A stretch of DNA of 64,000 bases from positions 1-64,000 of the forward strand of contig JAGAIZ010000060.1 in assembly GCA_017626325.1 (NCBI GenBank). The letters are read 5' to 3'. The notes below the pieces were generated by a model. It was not told where the DNA came from and ran no database searches. It saw nothing but the letters and a program-made list of their open reading frames with translations. This DNA comes from Lachnospiraceae bacterium. GTDB taxonomy: Bacteria; Bacillota; Clostridia; Lachnospirales; Lachnospiraceae. Below are positions 34,127 to 42,002 of this stretch, one piece after another (position 1 is the stretch's first letter; every line of letters starts with the position of its first letter). The translations under genes and the position numbers were made by a program.

Positions 34127-35035
34127 TTACTTCTGAGATACAGACGCCCGGTGGTTCAGGATGACGATAGCCGCAAGGATACAGAGGATCCCCAGAATTG
34201 ACAGAAACGTCAGATATTCATGGAATACTACGATACCGATCACAGTGGCGACCATCGGTTCCACGGTGGCAAGGATGGCGGCGCGGCTGGCTTCCACATG
34301 CTCTAAGCCAAGCGTATAGAGCAGAAAAGGAATAACGGCTGTGACCAGTCCAGTCAATATAATAAAGAAACACAAATACGGTTTGCTTTCGCAAACCGTT
34401 ATTTTATGCCATAAATCGGAAGGGGAGCAAACGAAAAACGAGCCTGCCGCAGCGATCACGAAAGTATAGGTAGTGACTGTATAAGTCGAATATCTGCGCA
34501 GGGCGATGGTTCCTAAGATGCTGTAGAGCCCGTAGCCTAAGCCGGAACCAAGTCCGATGAGAATGCCTAAGGGCGTGACGATGCTGTCCTCTGCACCAAT
34601 GCCGGAGACGAAGATGCAGCCTAAGAAGGAGATGGCCAGGGCAAGCAGCTTGTTTTTCGTCATCTTTTCACGAAATAGCAGGATAGACAATAGCATAACC
34701 CAGATGGGCGATGTGTAGAGCAGAATCGCCGCAACGGATAAGGTCATCATACGGATGGCGGTAAAATAGCAGGTGGAAAAAAACAGAATGCTGCACAGAC
34801 CAAGCCCCAGAAAAAGAGGGATGTCTTTTGGTCGGATTCGGAAGCCGGAGCGGTCCCTGCACCATAGTATGAGAGCGAAAAACAAGGCGGCCGCTGTCAG
34901 CCGGACACTGACGATCTGGATGGAAGTAAAGCCTGTCAGAGAAGTCAGTCCCCTGACGAAGATACCCATACTTCCCCAGAAGATGCCTGCCAATATGATG
35001 AGCAGCGTTCCGTTTTTGCTGATGTTCTTTTTCAT
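34127..35035 (-). CDS. EamA/DMT family transporter
   Basis: A 302-residue membrane protein with ten predicted helices in two EamA repeats; each repeat ends in the typical helix (ILLYTSPIWVMLLSILLFRE and ILATVEPMVATVIGIVVFHE). It probably exports amino acids or other small metabolites, but the substrate cannot be read from sequence. Convergent with the DUF6465 gene. Confidence 0.88.
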   Translation of the reverse strand: MKKNISKNGTLLIILAGIFWGSMGIFVRGLTSLTGFTSIQIVSVRLTAAALFFALILWCRDRSGFRIRPKDIPLFLGLGLCSILFFSTCYFTAIRMMTLSVAAILLYTSPIWVMLLSILLFREKMTKNKLLALAISFLGCIFVSGIGAEDSIVTPLGILIGLGSGLGYGLYSILGTIALRRYSTYTVTTYTFVIAAAGSFFVCSPSDLWHKITVCESKPYLCFFIILTGLVTAVIPFLLYTLGLEHVEASRAAILATVEPMVATVIGIVVFHEYLTFLSILGILCILAAIVILNHRASVSQK

Positions 35036-35393
35036 AAGGAATAACCTGTTAAACCTTTCTGTTATGATAGTTAATATAAGTCCTGTCCTATTATATAGCA
35101 GGCAGGCTGTCAGGGCAACCGAAAGTTAATACATACGTCCGGAATTCGGACGCAGCGAATCCGGACACAACCAAACAAAAACAGAACGAAATTTTATAAA
35201 TACTATTGACATGATTAAGCGAAAATGTTACAGTATAACCAAAGCATATTTTCTATTTCACATATGAGTGGTTCTGAAATCATTTCTGTTTATCAAAGAA
35301 ATCTATGCTTTTATCCACAAGAAACGAAAGCAGGGATTTCATGGATAACGAAGAAGTCTCCTGCGGATTTTGCCAAAGAAAGGAGACTCTGTA
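35036..35393. other. Intergenic region between EamA and Rpn genes
   Basis: About 360 bp with no gene. It contains a CGTCCG/CGGACG hairpin near 35136-35152 followed by a second copy of the CCGGAC arm, and a good plus-strand promoter: TTGACA (35206-35211), 17 bp, TACAGT (35229-35234). The rest is the long leader of the Rpn gene. Confidence 0.55.
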
Positions 35394-36233
35394 ATGAAAG
35401 ATTATGGAAGGAATCACAAACGGTTTGAAGAATTGCAACTGCGGGATGATTTTATGTTCGGAAAGGTCATGCAGGATGAGAGAATCTGTAAGAGAACGCT
35501 GGAAATTCTGCTTGGAATCGAGATTGAGGCGATAGAATATCCTGAGACGCAGAAAACCATCAATATTACCGAACAGGGGAAGAGCGTCCGTCTGGATGTT
35601 TATGTGGCGGATAATATGAATACGGTATACAATGCCGAAATGCAGCAAAAAGGCGACGGTAATGCTTTGGAAGAACTGCCCGGAAGAAGCCGTTATTATC
35701 AGGGAATGATTGATTTGAACCTGATTGAAAAGGGGCAGCCTTATACAGTGCTTAATAAAAGTTATGTTATTTTTATCTGCACCTTTGATCCTTTTGGAAA
35801 AGGGTTATATCAATATTCTTTTCAGTATTTGTGCAGAGAAATGCCGGGGCTTGTGTTAGAAGATGGTACAACGAAGCTTTTCTTTAACACAAAAGGTAAC
35901 GCAGACAAGGCGTCGGAGGATCTTCGGCAGTTTCTGCGCTACCTTGAGACGAACGAGCCGGGAAACGCATTTACAGAGACGCTGGATCAAAAGGTGGAAG
36001 GTATCAGACGAAGTGAAAAATGGAGGCGTGAGTATATGAAAGAACTTCTGCATGATTTTGATGTGAGAGAGGAAGGACGCAGAGAAGGAAGAGAAGAAGG
36101 AAGAGAAGAAGGAAGAGAAGAAGTATACCGCATGATTCAACTGCTCGCGCAGCAGAATCGTGTGGATGATATCGTGAAAGCGGCTTCGGATGCGGTATAT
36201 CAGCAGAAGCTGTTTGAAGAATTGGAACTGTGA
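35394..36233 (+). CDS. Rpn family recombination-promoting nuclease (PD-(D/E)XK)
   Basis: A 279-residue protein of the Rpn/transposase_31-like family (TIGR01784). The nuclease core is seen in RDDFMFGKVMQDE, the Asp of VRLDVYV and the Glu of YNAEMQQ. The C-terminal part has the family's charged repeat (REEGREEG, three to four units) followed by a short helix. E. coli Rpn proteins are DNA endonucleases that raise RecA-independent recombination; some act as toxins or phage defence. AAGGAGA precedes ATG 35394. No partner gene is evident. Confidence 0.85.
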   Translation: MKDYGRNHKRFEELQLRDDFMFGKVMQDERICKRTLEILLGIEIEAIEYPETQKTINITEQGKSVRLDVYVADNMNTVYNAEMQQKGDGNALEELPGRSRYYQGMIDLNLIEKGQPYTVLNKSYVIFICTFDPFGKGLYQYSFQYLCREMPGLVLEDGTTKLFFNTKGNADKASEDLRQFLRYLETNEPGNAFTETLDQKVEGIRRSEKWRREYMKELLHDFDVREEGRREGREEGREEGREEVYRMIQLLAQQNRVDDIVKAASDAVYQQKLFEELEL

Positions 36234-36328
36234 CAGGGCGGTGTTAAGACGCTGCTAAGCGGGCGCTAAATTTTTGTTTTCATTTTGCTCAGCTTGTGTT
36301 AAGAAACGGTTTTTTCTATTTCCTGTAG

Positions 36329-36353
36329 AGAGCAAATTCCATATAATTGCTCT
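36329..36353. promoter_or_regulatory. Palindrome centred on the -10 of the 47-residue gene
   Basis: AGAGCAA (36329-36335) and TTGCTCT (36347-36353) flank TATAAT (36342-36347). A regulator bound here would occlude the -10. No clear -35 is seen. Confidence 0.45.
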
Positions 36354-36402
36354 GTACAAAGAACCAAATTTACAAATTCTTAAGACAGGAGTGAGTGTTA
36401 TT

Positions 36403-36546
36403 ATGAATATCGGTACCTTAATTATTGCTGTTATAGGCGGCGCTGCGGGGCTTCTCAGTACGTTGTATCTGGTAATCAGTCTTCCGGCAGTGATTGTGTG
36501 GAAGATTTTCCGCTGCATTAAGTTTGGATATTCTCTGAACCAGTAA
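36403..36546 (+). CDS. Small hydrophobic membrane protein, 47 residues
   Basis: A 47-residue peptide with one long hydrophobic helix (about residues 3-33, LIIAVIGGAAGLLSTLYLVI) and a basic tail (WKIFRCIKFGY). GGAGTGAG lies well placed before ATG 36403. A promoter with a palindrome precedes it and a bidirectional terminator follows. I do not recognise the family. The setting next to the Kdp-like regulators and a second small membrane peptide suggests a membrane or ion-stress role, by inference only. Confidence 0.55.
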   Translation: MNIGTLIIAVIGGAAGLLSTLYLVISLPAVIVWKIFRCIKFGYSLNQ

Positions 36547-36572
36547 CAGTGAACGGACTGTGGATTATACAG

Positions 36573-36625
36573 AAAACCGGAAGGAGCAGGTTATTCTTAT
36601 CAGAATGCCGCACCCTTCCGGTTTT
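36573..36625. terminator. Bidirectional terminator between the two small membrane genes
   Basis: AAAACCGGAAGG (36573-36584) pairs with CCTTCCGGTTTT (36614-36625), 12 bp, with T on one side and A on the other for both directions. Confidence 0.75.
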
Positions 36626-36642
36626 CTTCTTCTTGTTAAGCG

Positions 36643-36732
36643 TTACTGCTTGTTCGTCATGATCGAATAAATGAAGCAGCCTCCCAGAGCAACAAATACA
36701 ACTCCGAGAATCAGAATTTCCACGATTCCCAT
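36643..36732 (-). CDS. Small membrane peptide, 29 residues
   Basis: A 29-residue peptide, almost all one membrane helix (IVEILILGVVFVALGGCFIY), ending SIMTNKQ. A strong GGAGGGG ribosome site precedes its ATG on the minus strand, and a terminator follows. Size and single-helix build recall KdpF, the 29-residue stabiliser of the Kdp pump, but there is no kdpABC here and sequence similarity is not clear. It diverges from the Kdp-like kinase gene. Confidence 0.5.
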   Translation of the reverse strand: MGIVEILILGVVFVALGGCFIYSIMTNKQ

Positions 36733-37043
36733 ATTATCCCCTCCATTCCTGCCTGCCCACGGTTCCGGGCGTAAGCATACGTGATATCTATATGTATCGC
36801 AATATGGAAATCGTATCACAGGGGAGACGCATTTAACAGCGTAACAAGCTTACTTTAACGCTTCTTTAGCATTTTGTTTGCATCTTCTTATCCTTTTCTT
36901 AGCACTATTTTAGCATCTCATATGGTTTTTCTTTTAGCGGCAATCATATATAATAGATTCAGTTCATTTACGTATAATAGGAATAAAAGGCTGCTGTGAA
37001 CGGAGTGAACAATAACAGTGGAAGAGCTTATGGAGTGGGAGAT
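36733..37043. other. Control region between the 29-residue peptide and the Kdp-like kinase
   Basis: About 310 bp without genes. It holds a probable minus-strand promoter near 36755-36800, an 11-bp-phased heptamer array (36832-36915) and two TATAAT hexamers (36949-36954, 36973-36978) for the kinase operon. Confidence 0.55.
36832..36915. promoter_or_regulatory. Phased TTTAGCA heptamer array, candidate OmpR-family sites
   Basis: Heptamers at 36832 (TTTAACA), 36854 (TTTAACG), 36865 (TTTAGCA), 36876 (GTTTGCA), 36898 (CTTAGCA) and 36909 (TTTAGCA) all fall on one 11-bp grid. Direct repeats with 11-bp period are how PhoB/OmpR-family regulators bind. The array ends about 33 bp before a TATAAT. Confidence 0.55.
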
Positions 37044-38135
37044 ATGGCGCATCAGATGTCATCGACATTGAAAAATATTATCATTACATGTTCCGGTCTG
37101 GCGGCCGCAACGGTGTCTGCTTTTTTGTTTTTTCATTTCGTGCCGGAAAACCGTGGAAATATTTCCTTAATTTATATACTGGCGCTTGTTATTATTATCC
37201 GTTTTACGGACGGTTATCTGCCGGGAGTGATTTCTTCCGTGATCGCCGTTGTCTGTGTGAATTTTCTGTTTACTTATCCATACTTTGAACTGAATTTCAC
37301 GCTGTCAGGATATCCGATTACTTTTCTGGAGATGTTCGGCGTTACGCTGATCACCAGCACCATGACTACCAATATGAAACAGCAGGCGCGTGTGATTGCG
37401 GAGAAGGATAAGCTGTTGTCCGAGACTGAGAAAGAGAAAATGCGCGCCAACCTGCTGCGCGCCGTTTCTCATGATCTGCGGACGCCTCTTACGAGTATTA
37501 TCGGGGCAAGCTCTTCTTATCTGGAAAACAGTACCAGGCTTTCGGAGAATGAGAAAAACACAATTGTTACGCATATTCAGGAGGACGCCAACTGGCTTTT
37601 GAACATGGTGGAGAACCTGCTTTCTGTAACAAGAATCAACAATCAGTCTTCCAAAGTTAAAAAAACGGAAGAATCCGTAGAGGAAATTGTCTCCGCCGCT
37701 ATTCTGAGGATGAAAAAGAGATTTCCCGAAGCGGCGGTTGGAGTTTCTGTTCCCGATGAACTGATTATTATTCCGATGGATGCGATTCTGATCGAACAGG
37801 TGCTGATTAACCTGATGGAGAATGCGATCATACATTCCAGAAGTATCAAACCCATCCTGTGTTATGTAGAGAATCATGAGGAATGCGTATCATTCCATGT
37901 GAAGGATTTCGGGATTGGTATTGATGAAGAGCGGCTGCAGAATATTTTCGACGGGACTTCGTATATCGGGAATCAGGAATCCGATTCCAACAAAGGGATG
38001 GGAATCGGGCTCTCTATCTGTAAGACGATTATTACTGCCCATAATGGTACAATTAATGCGAGAAACCACGGTCAGGGCGCCGAATTCTATTTTACTTTAC
38101 CAAAGGATGAGGTGAATGATGAATCCAAGACATGA
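37044..38135 (+). CDS. Sensor histidine kinase, KdpD C-terminal type
   Basis: A 363-residue kinase with the DUF4118 membrane domain of KdpD (three or four helices, residues 10-110), a HisKA domain with His143 in AVSHDLRTPLTS and an ATPase domain with NLMENAIIHS and KGMGIGLSICKTII. It lacks the cytoplasmic KdpD sensor and USP domains (full KdpD is about 900 residues). With the overlapping KdpE-like regulator it forms a two-component system, here set among Trk and antiporter genes rather than kdpABC. ATG 37044 is preferred; GTG 36996 is possible. Confidence 0.85.
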   Translation: MAHQMSSTLKNIIITCSGLAAATVSAFLFFHFVPENRGNISLIYILALVIIIRFTDGYLPGVISSVIAVVCVNFLFTYPYFELNFTLSGYPITFLEMFGVTLITSTMTTNMKQQARVIAEKDKLLSETEKEKMRANLLRAVSHDLRTPLTSIIGASSSYLENSTRLSENEKNTIVTHIQEDANWLLNMVENLLSVTRINNQSSKVKKTEESVEEIVSAAILRMKKRFPEAAVGVSVPDELIIIPMDAILIEQVLINLMENAIIHSRSIKPILCYVENHEECVSFHVKDFGIGIDEERLQNIFDGTSYIGNQESDSNKGMGIGLSICKTIITAHNGTINARNHGQGAEFYFTLPKDEVNDESKT

Positions 38136-38829
38136 AATATTATTGATTGAAGACGAGCGGAATATCTGCAACTTTATCGTCACGACATTGAAATCGCAGG
38201 AGTACAAAGTAGATTTTGCGGTGAATGCCCTCACAGGCCTTTCGCTCGCGGCTTCGGGCTGTCCTGATCTGATTCTGCTGGATCTGGGGCTGCCGGATAT
38301 GGACGGCATAGAAGTAATACGCAATATCAGGGAATGGAGCAATGTGCCGATTATTGTGATTTCAGCCAGGACGCAGGAGAAGGAGAAGGTAGAGGCGTTG
38401 GACGCCGGTGCGGATGATTATATTACCAAGCCATTCGGAACCCCTGAATTGATGGCGAGAATCCGAACCGCGCTCAGGAGGTCTTCTATCAGCGGCAGTA
38501 TGCCGCCCGCCGTGCAGAACCAGTATATTGCGAAGGGGCTTGTCATTGATTATGAGAAGCATCTTGTGACTGTAAATGGGGAAATTGTGCATTTTACCCA
38601 GATTGAATATAAGATTCTGACGTTTCTGTCCCGCAATGCAGGCAGAGTGATTACGTATGACTCCCTGATTACGCATGTGTGGGGTCCTTTTGCGGACAGC
38701 AACAACCGGATTCTGCGTGTGAACATGGCGAATATCCGCAGGAAGCTGGAGAGCAATCCGGCGGATCCGCAGTATATTCTGACGGAGATCGGCATCGGTT
38801 ACCGGATGATAGATAATGAAAACCTCTGA
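38116..38829 (+). CDS. kdpE: KdpE-type response regulator
   Basis: A 237-residue OmpR/PhoB-family regulator. Receiver domain: acidic pocket IEDE, phosphorylation site Asp56 in LILLDLGLPDMDG, Lys in DDYITKPFG. The C-terminal winged helix (FTQIEYKILTFLSRNAGRVI, VNMANIRRKLE) binds DNA. It overlaps the kinase gene by 20 bp, so they are co-translated. A likely target is its own upstream heptamer array. The stop codon lies in a terminator stem. Confidence 0.9.
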   Translation: MMNPRHEILLIEDERNICNFIVTTLKSQEYKVDFAVNALTGLSLAASGCPDLILLDLGLPDMDGIEVIRNIREWSNVPIIVISARTQEKEKVEALDAGADDYITKPFGTPELMARIRTALRRSSISGSMPPAVQNQYIAKGLVIDYEKHLVTVNGEIVHFTQIEYKILTFLSRNAGRVITYDSLITHVWGPFADSNNRILRVNMANIRRKLESNPADPQYILTEIGIGYRMIDNENL

Positions 38830-38846
38830 TTTTGTCAGAGGTTTTC
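38818..38846. terminator. Bidirectional terminator between kdpE and the antiporter gene
   Basis: A 12-bp perfect stem (38818-38829 with 38835-38846) with a TTTTG loop and A/T-rich arms. It includes the kdpE stop codon. Confidence 0.8.
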
Positions 38847-38850
38847 ACAG

Positions 38851-40443
38851 TTACTGTTCGCAAATCACTACAATGTCCTTATGCCGGATGGTCGTCTGTC
38901 CGTCCGGGATTATGGTTTCATCCTCTCTGCGGATCATGGTCACTAACATATTCTGGGGAATCTGCAATTCCATAATCTTCTTATCACACCAATCGTGGCT
39001 TTTATCAATGGCAATTTCCTGCAGCTTTACATCGTTTTCGGCATTATAATAAGGAACGTTCAGAATAATACTGTCGCCCGCAAGAATTTTCGTATCTCCT
39101 TTCGGAATAAGCGTTTCCCCGTCTCTTTTAATCATGACGGCGAGGGAATCAGACGGCAGGGAGACTTCTTTGATCATGCGGTTTTCCCAGTTATGTCCTT
39201 CTGTAATATTCATCCGCATCAGCGTGATAGCGGTTTCCTCCTGATAATCGTTAAATGTTTTCCTTACGTCGTTGTCATAATCTACCATCTGCAATTTCCT
39301 GGCGGCGAAAGGAAGCAGGGATCCCTGAAGCGCCACAGAGAACAGGGAGATCAGAAAGACAATATGGAACAGGTCGTATTCCAAGGCCGCCCCTCTTGCA
39401 ATTACCATAATCGCAAATACGATAGACGCGGCGCCGCGCAGTCCTGCGAAGGATACGAGGAAGCATTGTCTGAGAGACGCGCCTGTGGGAAGCAGGATTG
39501 CACATACGGCGGCAGGTCTTGCAATGAAATTGAGAATGAGAGCAATCACAAGCGCAGGAAGCACGGCCTGAGGAAGCTTGTGCGGAAACGCGAGAAGTCC
39601 CAGCAGGAAAAACAGCCAGATCTGCGCAAGTCCGGTAATGCCGTCAAAGAAATGCACCAGGCTGGTTTTGTTCTTCAGACGGCTGTTTCCCAGGATGATT
39701 CCCGCCAGATATACGCTTAAATATCCGTTGCCGTTTATGAAGGAAGGGATGGCATAGGCAAGAAGCGCGATGGCAATCAGGAAAATCATGTCCAGATTCT
39801 CCGCTTCAATAGACAGCCTGCGCATAAGCCAGAGCGCGAAGAACGCGATCCCGATTCCGCAGAGCAGTCCAAATACAATCTGCGCAAAGATAAGGTAAGG
39901 GATGGAAGTGGCTCCTGCGCCTTCTACCATGGCGAGTCCGATCATAGTCAGCATATAGGCGACGGGATCGTTACTGCCGCTTTCGATTTCCAGAAGCGGC
40001 GCGGTGGCGTGCTTTAAGCTCAGGTTCTTGGAACGCAGAATGGAAAATACTGAAGCCGCGTCGGTGGAACTGATTACGGCGGCAATCAGGAAGCTTTCAG
40101 CCAGGCTGATCCGCAATACCAGGCGGCATAACAGACAGGTGATCGCGGCCGTCAGAATGACGCCCAGAGTGGAGAGCAGTACGGACTTGACGATGACTGG
40201 TCTTGCGGATTCCCATTTGACGCAGAAACCGCCGTAGAACATGATGAAGATAAGTGCGGTGCTGCAAATTTGTTCTGATAAATAGTAATTATCAAAGTTG
40301 ATGTGAAGGATGCCGTCCGAACCGAACATCATACCGATGATCATGAAAAGAAGCAGGGCAGGAACCCCCACTTTAGAAGAAAAGCGTCCGAACAAAACGC
40401 AGACTAAAATGACGACCGCACAGAAAAAAAGATATAAATTCAA
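38851..40443 (-). CDS. Potassium/proton antiporter (NhaP2/CvrA type)
   Basis: A 530-residue monovalent cation:proton antiporter. Residues 1 to about 390 form some 12-13 membrane helices with the ion-binding SSTDAASVF and GLRGAASIVFA blocks. The C-terminal 140 residues hold two TrkA-C/RCK-C-like modules with LPSDSLAVMIKRDGETLIPK and LVTMIRREDETIIPDG, typical of NhaP2 antiporters regulated by nucleotides. The start is TTG after GGAAGGAG. It would export potassium, balancing the Trk uptake system encoded nearby. Confidence 0.88.
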   Translation of the reverse strand: MNLYLFFCAVVILVCVLFGRFSSKVGVPALLLFMIIGMMFGSDGILHINFDNYYLSEQICSTALIFIMFYGGFCVKWESARPVIVKSVLLSTLGVILTAAITCLLCRLVLRISLAESFLIAAVISSTDAASVFSILRSKNLSLKHATAPLLEIESGSNDPVAYMLTMIGLAMVEGAGATSIPYLIFAQIVFGLLCGIGIAFFALWLMRRLSIEAENLDMIFLIAIALLAYAIPSFINGNGYLSVYLAGIILGNSRLKNKTSLVHFFDGITGLAQIWLFFLLGLLAFPHKLPQAVLPALVIALILNFIARPAAVCAILLPTGASLRQCFLVSFAGLRGAASIVFAIMVIARGAALEYDLFHIVFLISLFSVALQGSLLPFAARKLQMVDYDNDVRKTFNDYQEETAITLMRMNITEGHNWENRMIKEVSLPSDSLAVMIKRDGETLIPKGDTKILAGDSIILNVPYYNAENDVKLQEIAIDKSHDWCDKKIMELQIPQNMLVTMIRREDETIIPDGQTTIRHKDIVVICEQ

Positions 40444-40549
40444 TATAATTCTCCTTCCAAGTCCAGTAACAGATGACAGTGTTTCTTTATTCAGTCTAGC
40501 ATATATGCGAGCCGGTTGTCATCTTTTTTCATTTTCATGTAAATAAGTG

Positions 40550-40578
40550 TTGACAAATAATATTATATGACATATAGT
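40550..40578 (+). promoter_or_regulatory. Promoter of the padR operon
   Basis: TTGACA (40550-40555), 17-bp spacer, TATAGT (40573-40578). The start point would be near 40585, just before the inverted repeat. Confidence 0.65.
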
Positions 40579-40590
40579 ATCAGTAGAAAC

Positions 40591-40613
40591 AATATTATAC
40601 AACGTATAATATT
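40591..40613. promoter_or_regulatory. Inverted repeat at the padR start point
   Basis: AATATTATAC-AAC-GTATAATATT, perfect 10-bp arms, at about +6 to +28. Likely operator for the autoregulating PadR protein; related AATATTAT elements continue downstream. Confidence 0.55.
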
Positions 40614-40810
40614 ATAAAACAAATCAATATTATAAAATATAATAGTATTATATGAATCAATAATATGATAAAAGCCAATCACGTTATGCCGCCTGATAAT
40701 ATTATGCAACGACCGCATATAATATGTGGCGGCAGGTAAGAGTTTTTTGAAGACAATATCGCGGCGGGGTCGTTATGAGATATGTAAAAAGCAGGAAAGG
40801 AGTATATCGC

Positions 40811-41137
40811 ATGGTTTTTAACACGGGTGCGGCATTACTGGATGCCATCGTTCTGGCAGTCGTGTCACATGAACTGGAAGGAACATATGGCTACAAAATT
40901 ACACAGGAAGTGCGGCAGGTAATTGAGATCTCCGAGTCCACTCTGTATCCGGTTCTCAGGAGACTGCAGAAGGATGAATGTCTGGAGGTCTATGATATGG
41001 AGTGTGCGGGAAGAAACAGAAGGTACTATAAGGTGACGGAGCGGGGAAGAGCGCAGCTTAATCTGTACATCAGTGAGTGGTATCGGTATTCTGCTAAGAT
41101 AAACAGTATCTTTGAGGGAGGATTAAAGAATGAATAG
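40811..41137 (+). CDS. PadR family transcriptional regulator
   Basis: A 108-residue winged-helix repressor of the short PadR class. Core blocks: LLDAIVLAVVSHELEGTYGY, ISESTLYPVLRRLQKDE and the wing YYKVTERGRAQLNLY. AAAGGAG precedes ATG 40811. It overlaps the DUF1700 gene by 8 bp. Such PadR-DUF1700-DUF4097-PspC operons are typical envelope-stress modules; PadR probably represses its own operon. Confidence 0.9.
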   Translation: MVFNTGAALLDAIVLAVVSHELEGTYGYKITQEVRQVIEISESTLYPVLRRLQKDECLEVYDMECAGRNRRYYKVTERGRAQLNLYISEWYRYSAKINSIFEGGLKNE

Positions 41138-42002
41138 AGCGGAATTTATACGTCAACTGACGATTCTGCTGAGCGATGTGCCGCCGGCGGAACGGGAGGA
41201 AGCAATACAGTACTATAATGATTATTTCGAGGATGCGGGAGCGGAAAACGAAGCGGGCGTCATCGCATCCCTGGGGACGCCGGAAGAACTTGCCAGGACG
41301 ATCAGGGCAGGGCTTAATGACGGCGGAAGCACAGGAGAATTTACAGAATCCGGATTTAAAGGATATGGCGAGGCGCATAGGGATGAAGTGATGGATATGG
41401 GTAAGCGTGCCGGAACGAATGAGCAGGGGGCAGCAGGGACGGATCCGCACAGACGAAATCCCTACGGACAGGGAGAACCCTATGGACAGAAGAATCCATA
41501 TGAGCAGAATCCTTACGGACAGAATCCCTACGGGCACAATCCGTATGCGCAGGCTTCCGGTAACCAGAATCCCTATGGGCAGGCTGACGGAGGAACAGCA
41601 GGGAACAATGAGAAGAAGAAATCCATGTCCGGCGGCATGATCGCGCTGATCGTGATTGCGGTGATCCTGACCTTTCCCATATGGATCGGACTGGCGGGCG
41701 CTCTGTTTGGAATCGCGGTAGGGCTGTTAAGCGTTCTGATTGTCTGCTTCGTCGCTTTTCTGGCTGTCGGGCTGGTGCTGGCTGTCGTAGGCGTTGTTCT
41801 TTTTGCGGGAGGTATTGCGGCGATGTTTTCGGCGCCCCTTGGCGGCCTGTGTATGATGGGCGGCGGCATGATCTGCTTTGCTGTGGGACTTGTATTTATC
41901 TGGCTTATGGTAGTCGTGGTTGTAACGGTGATGCCGGCGTTCGTGCGCGGTACTGTGAATCTGTGCGGCCGGTTATTTCATAGAGGAGGTGTCAAGGCAT
42001 GA
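41130..42002 (+). CDS. DUF1700 (HAAS domain) membrane protein
   Basis: A 290-residue protein. Residues 1-70 are the HAAS/DUF1700 helical domain (FIRQLTILLSDVPPAEREEA, ending LGTPEELARTI). Residues about 105-155 are a low-complexity run of NPYGQ-type pentapeptides. The last 125 residues form four or so membrane helices. HAAS domains partner with PadR-like regulators, perhaps tethering or sensing at the membrane. It overlaps both neighbours, so the operon is translationally coupled. Confidence 0.85.
   Translation: MNRAEFIRQLTILLSDVPPAEREEAIQYYNDYFEDAGAENEAGVIASLGTPEELARTIRAGLNDGGSTGEFTESGFKGYGEAHRDEVMDMGKRAGTNEQGAAGTDPHRRNPYGQGEPYGQKNPYEQNPYGQNPYGHNPYAQASGNQNPYGQADGGTAGNNEKKKSMSGGMIALIVIAVILTFPIWIGLAGALFGIAVGLLSVLIVCFVAFLAVGLVLAVVGVVLFAGGIAAMFSAPLGGLCMMGGGMICFAVGLVFIWLMVVVVVTVMPAFVRGTVNLCGRLFHRGGVKA
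41458..41590 (+). repeat. NPYGQ pentapeptide-coding repeat
   Basis: About eight degenerate 15-bp units encode NPYGQ, NPYEQ, NPYGH and NPYAQ. In-frame, low-complexity linker between the cytoplasmic and membrane parts of the DUF1700 protein. Confidence 0.75.

Larger units (their letters stand above)
40444..40810. other. AT-rich control region before the PadR operon
   Basis: About 365 bp without a gene. It holds a plus-strand promoter (40550-40578), a perfect 10-bp inverted repeat (40591-40613) and many scattered AATATTA elements. Confidence 0.6.

Noticed and set aside
36002-36125. Rpn gene considered a pseudogene because of its low-complexity end
   Set aside because: The charged repeat is normal for this family and the frame is intact with a good start.
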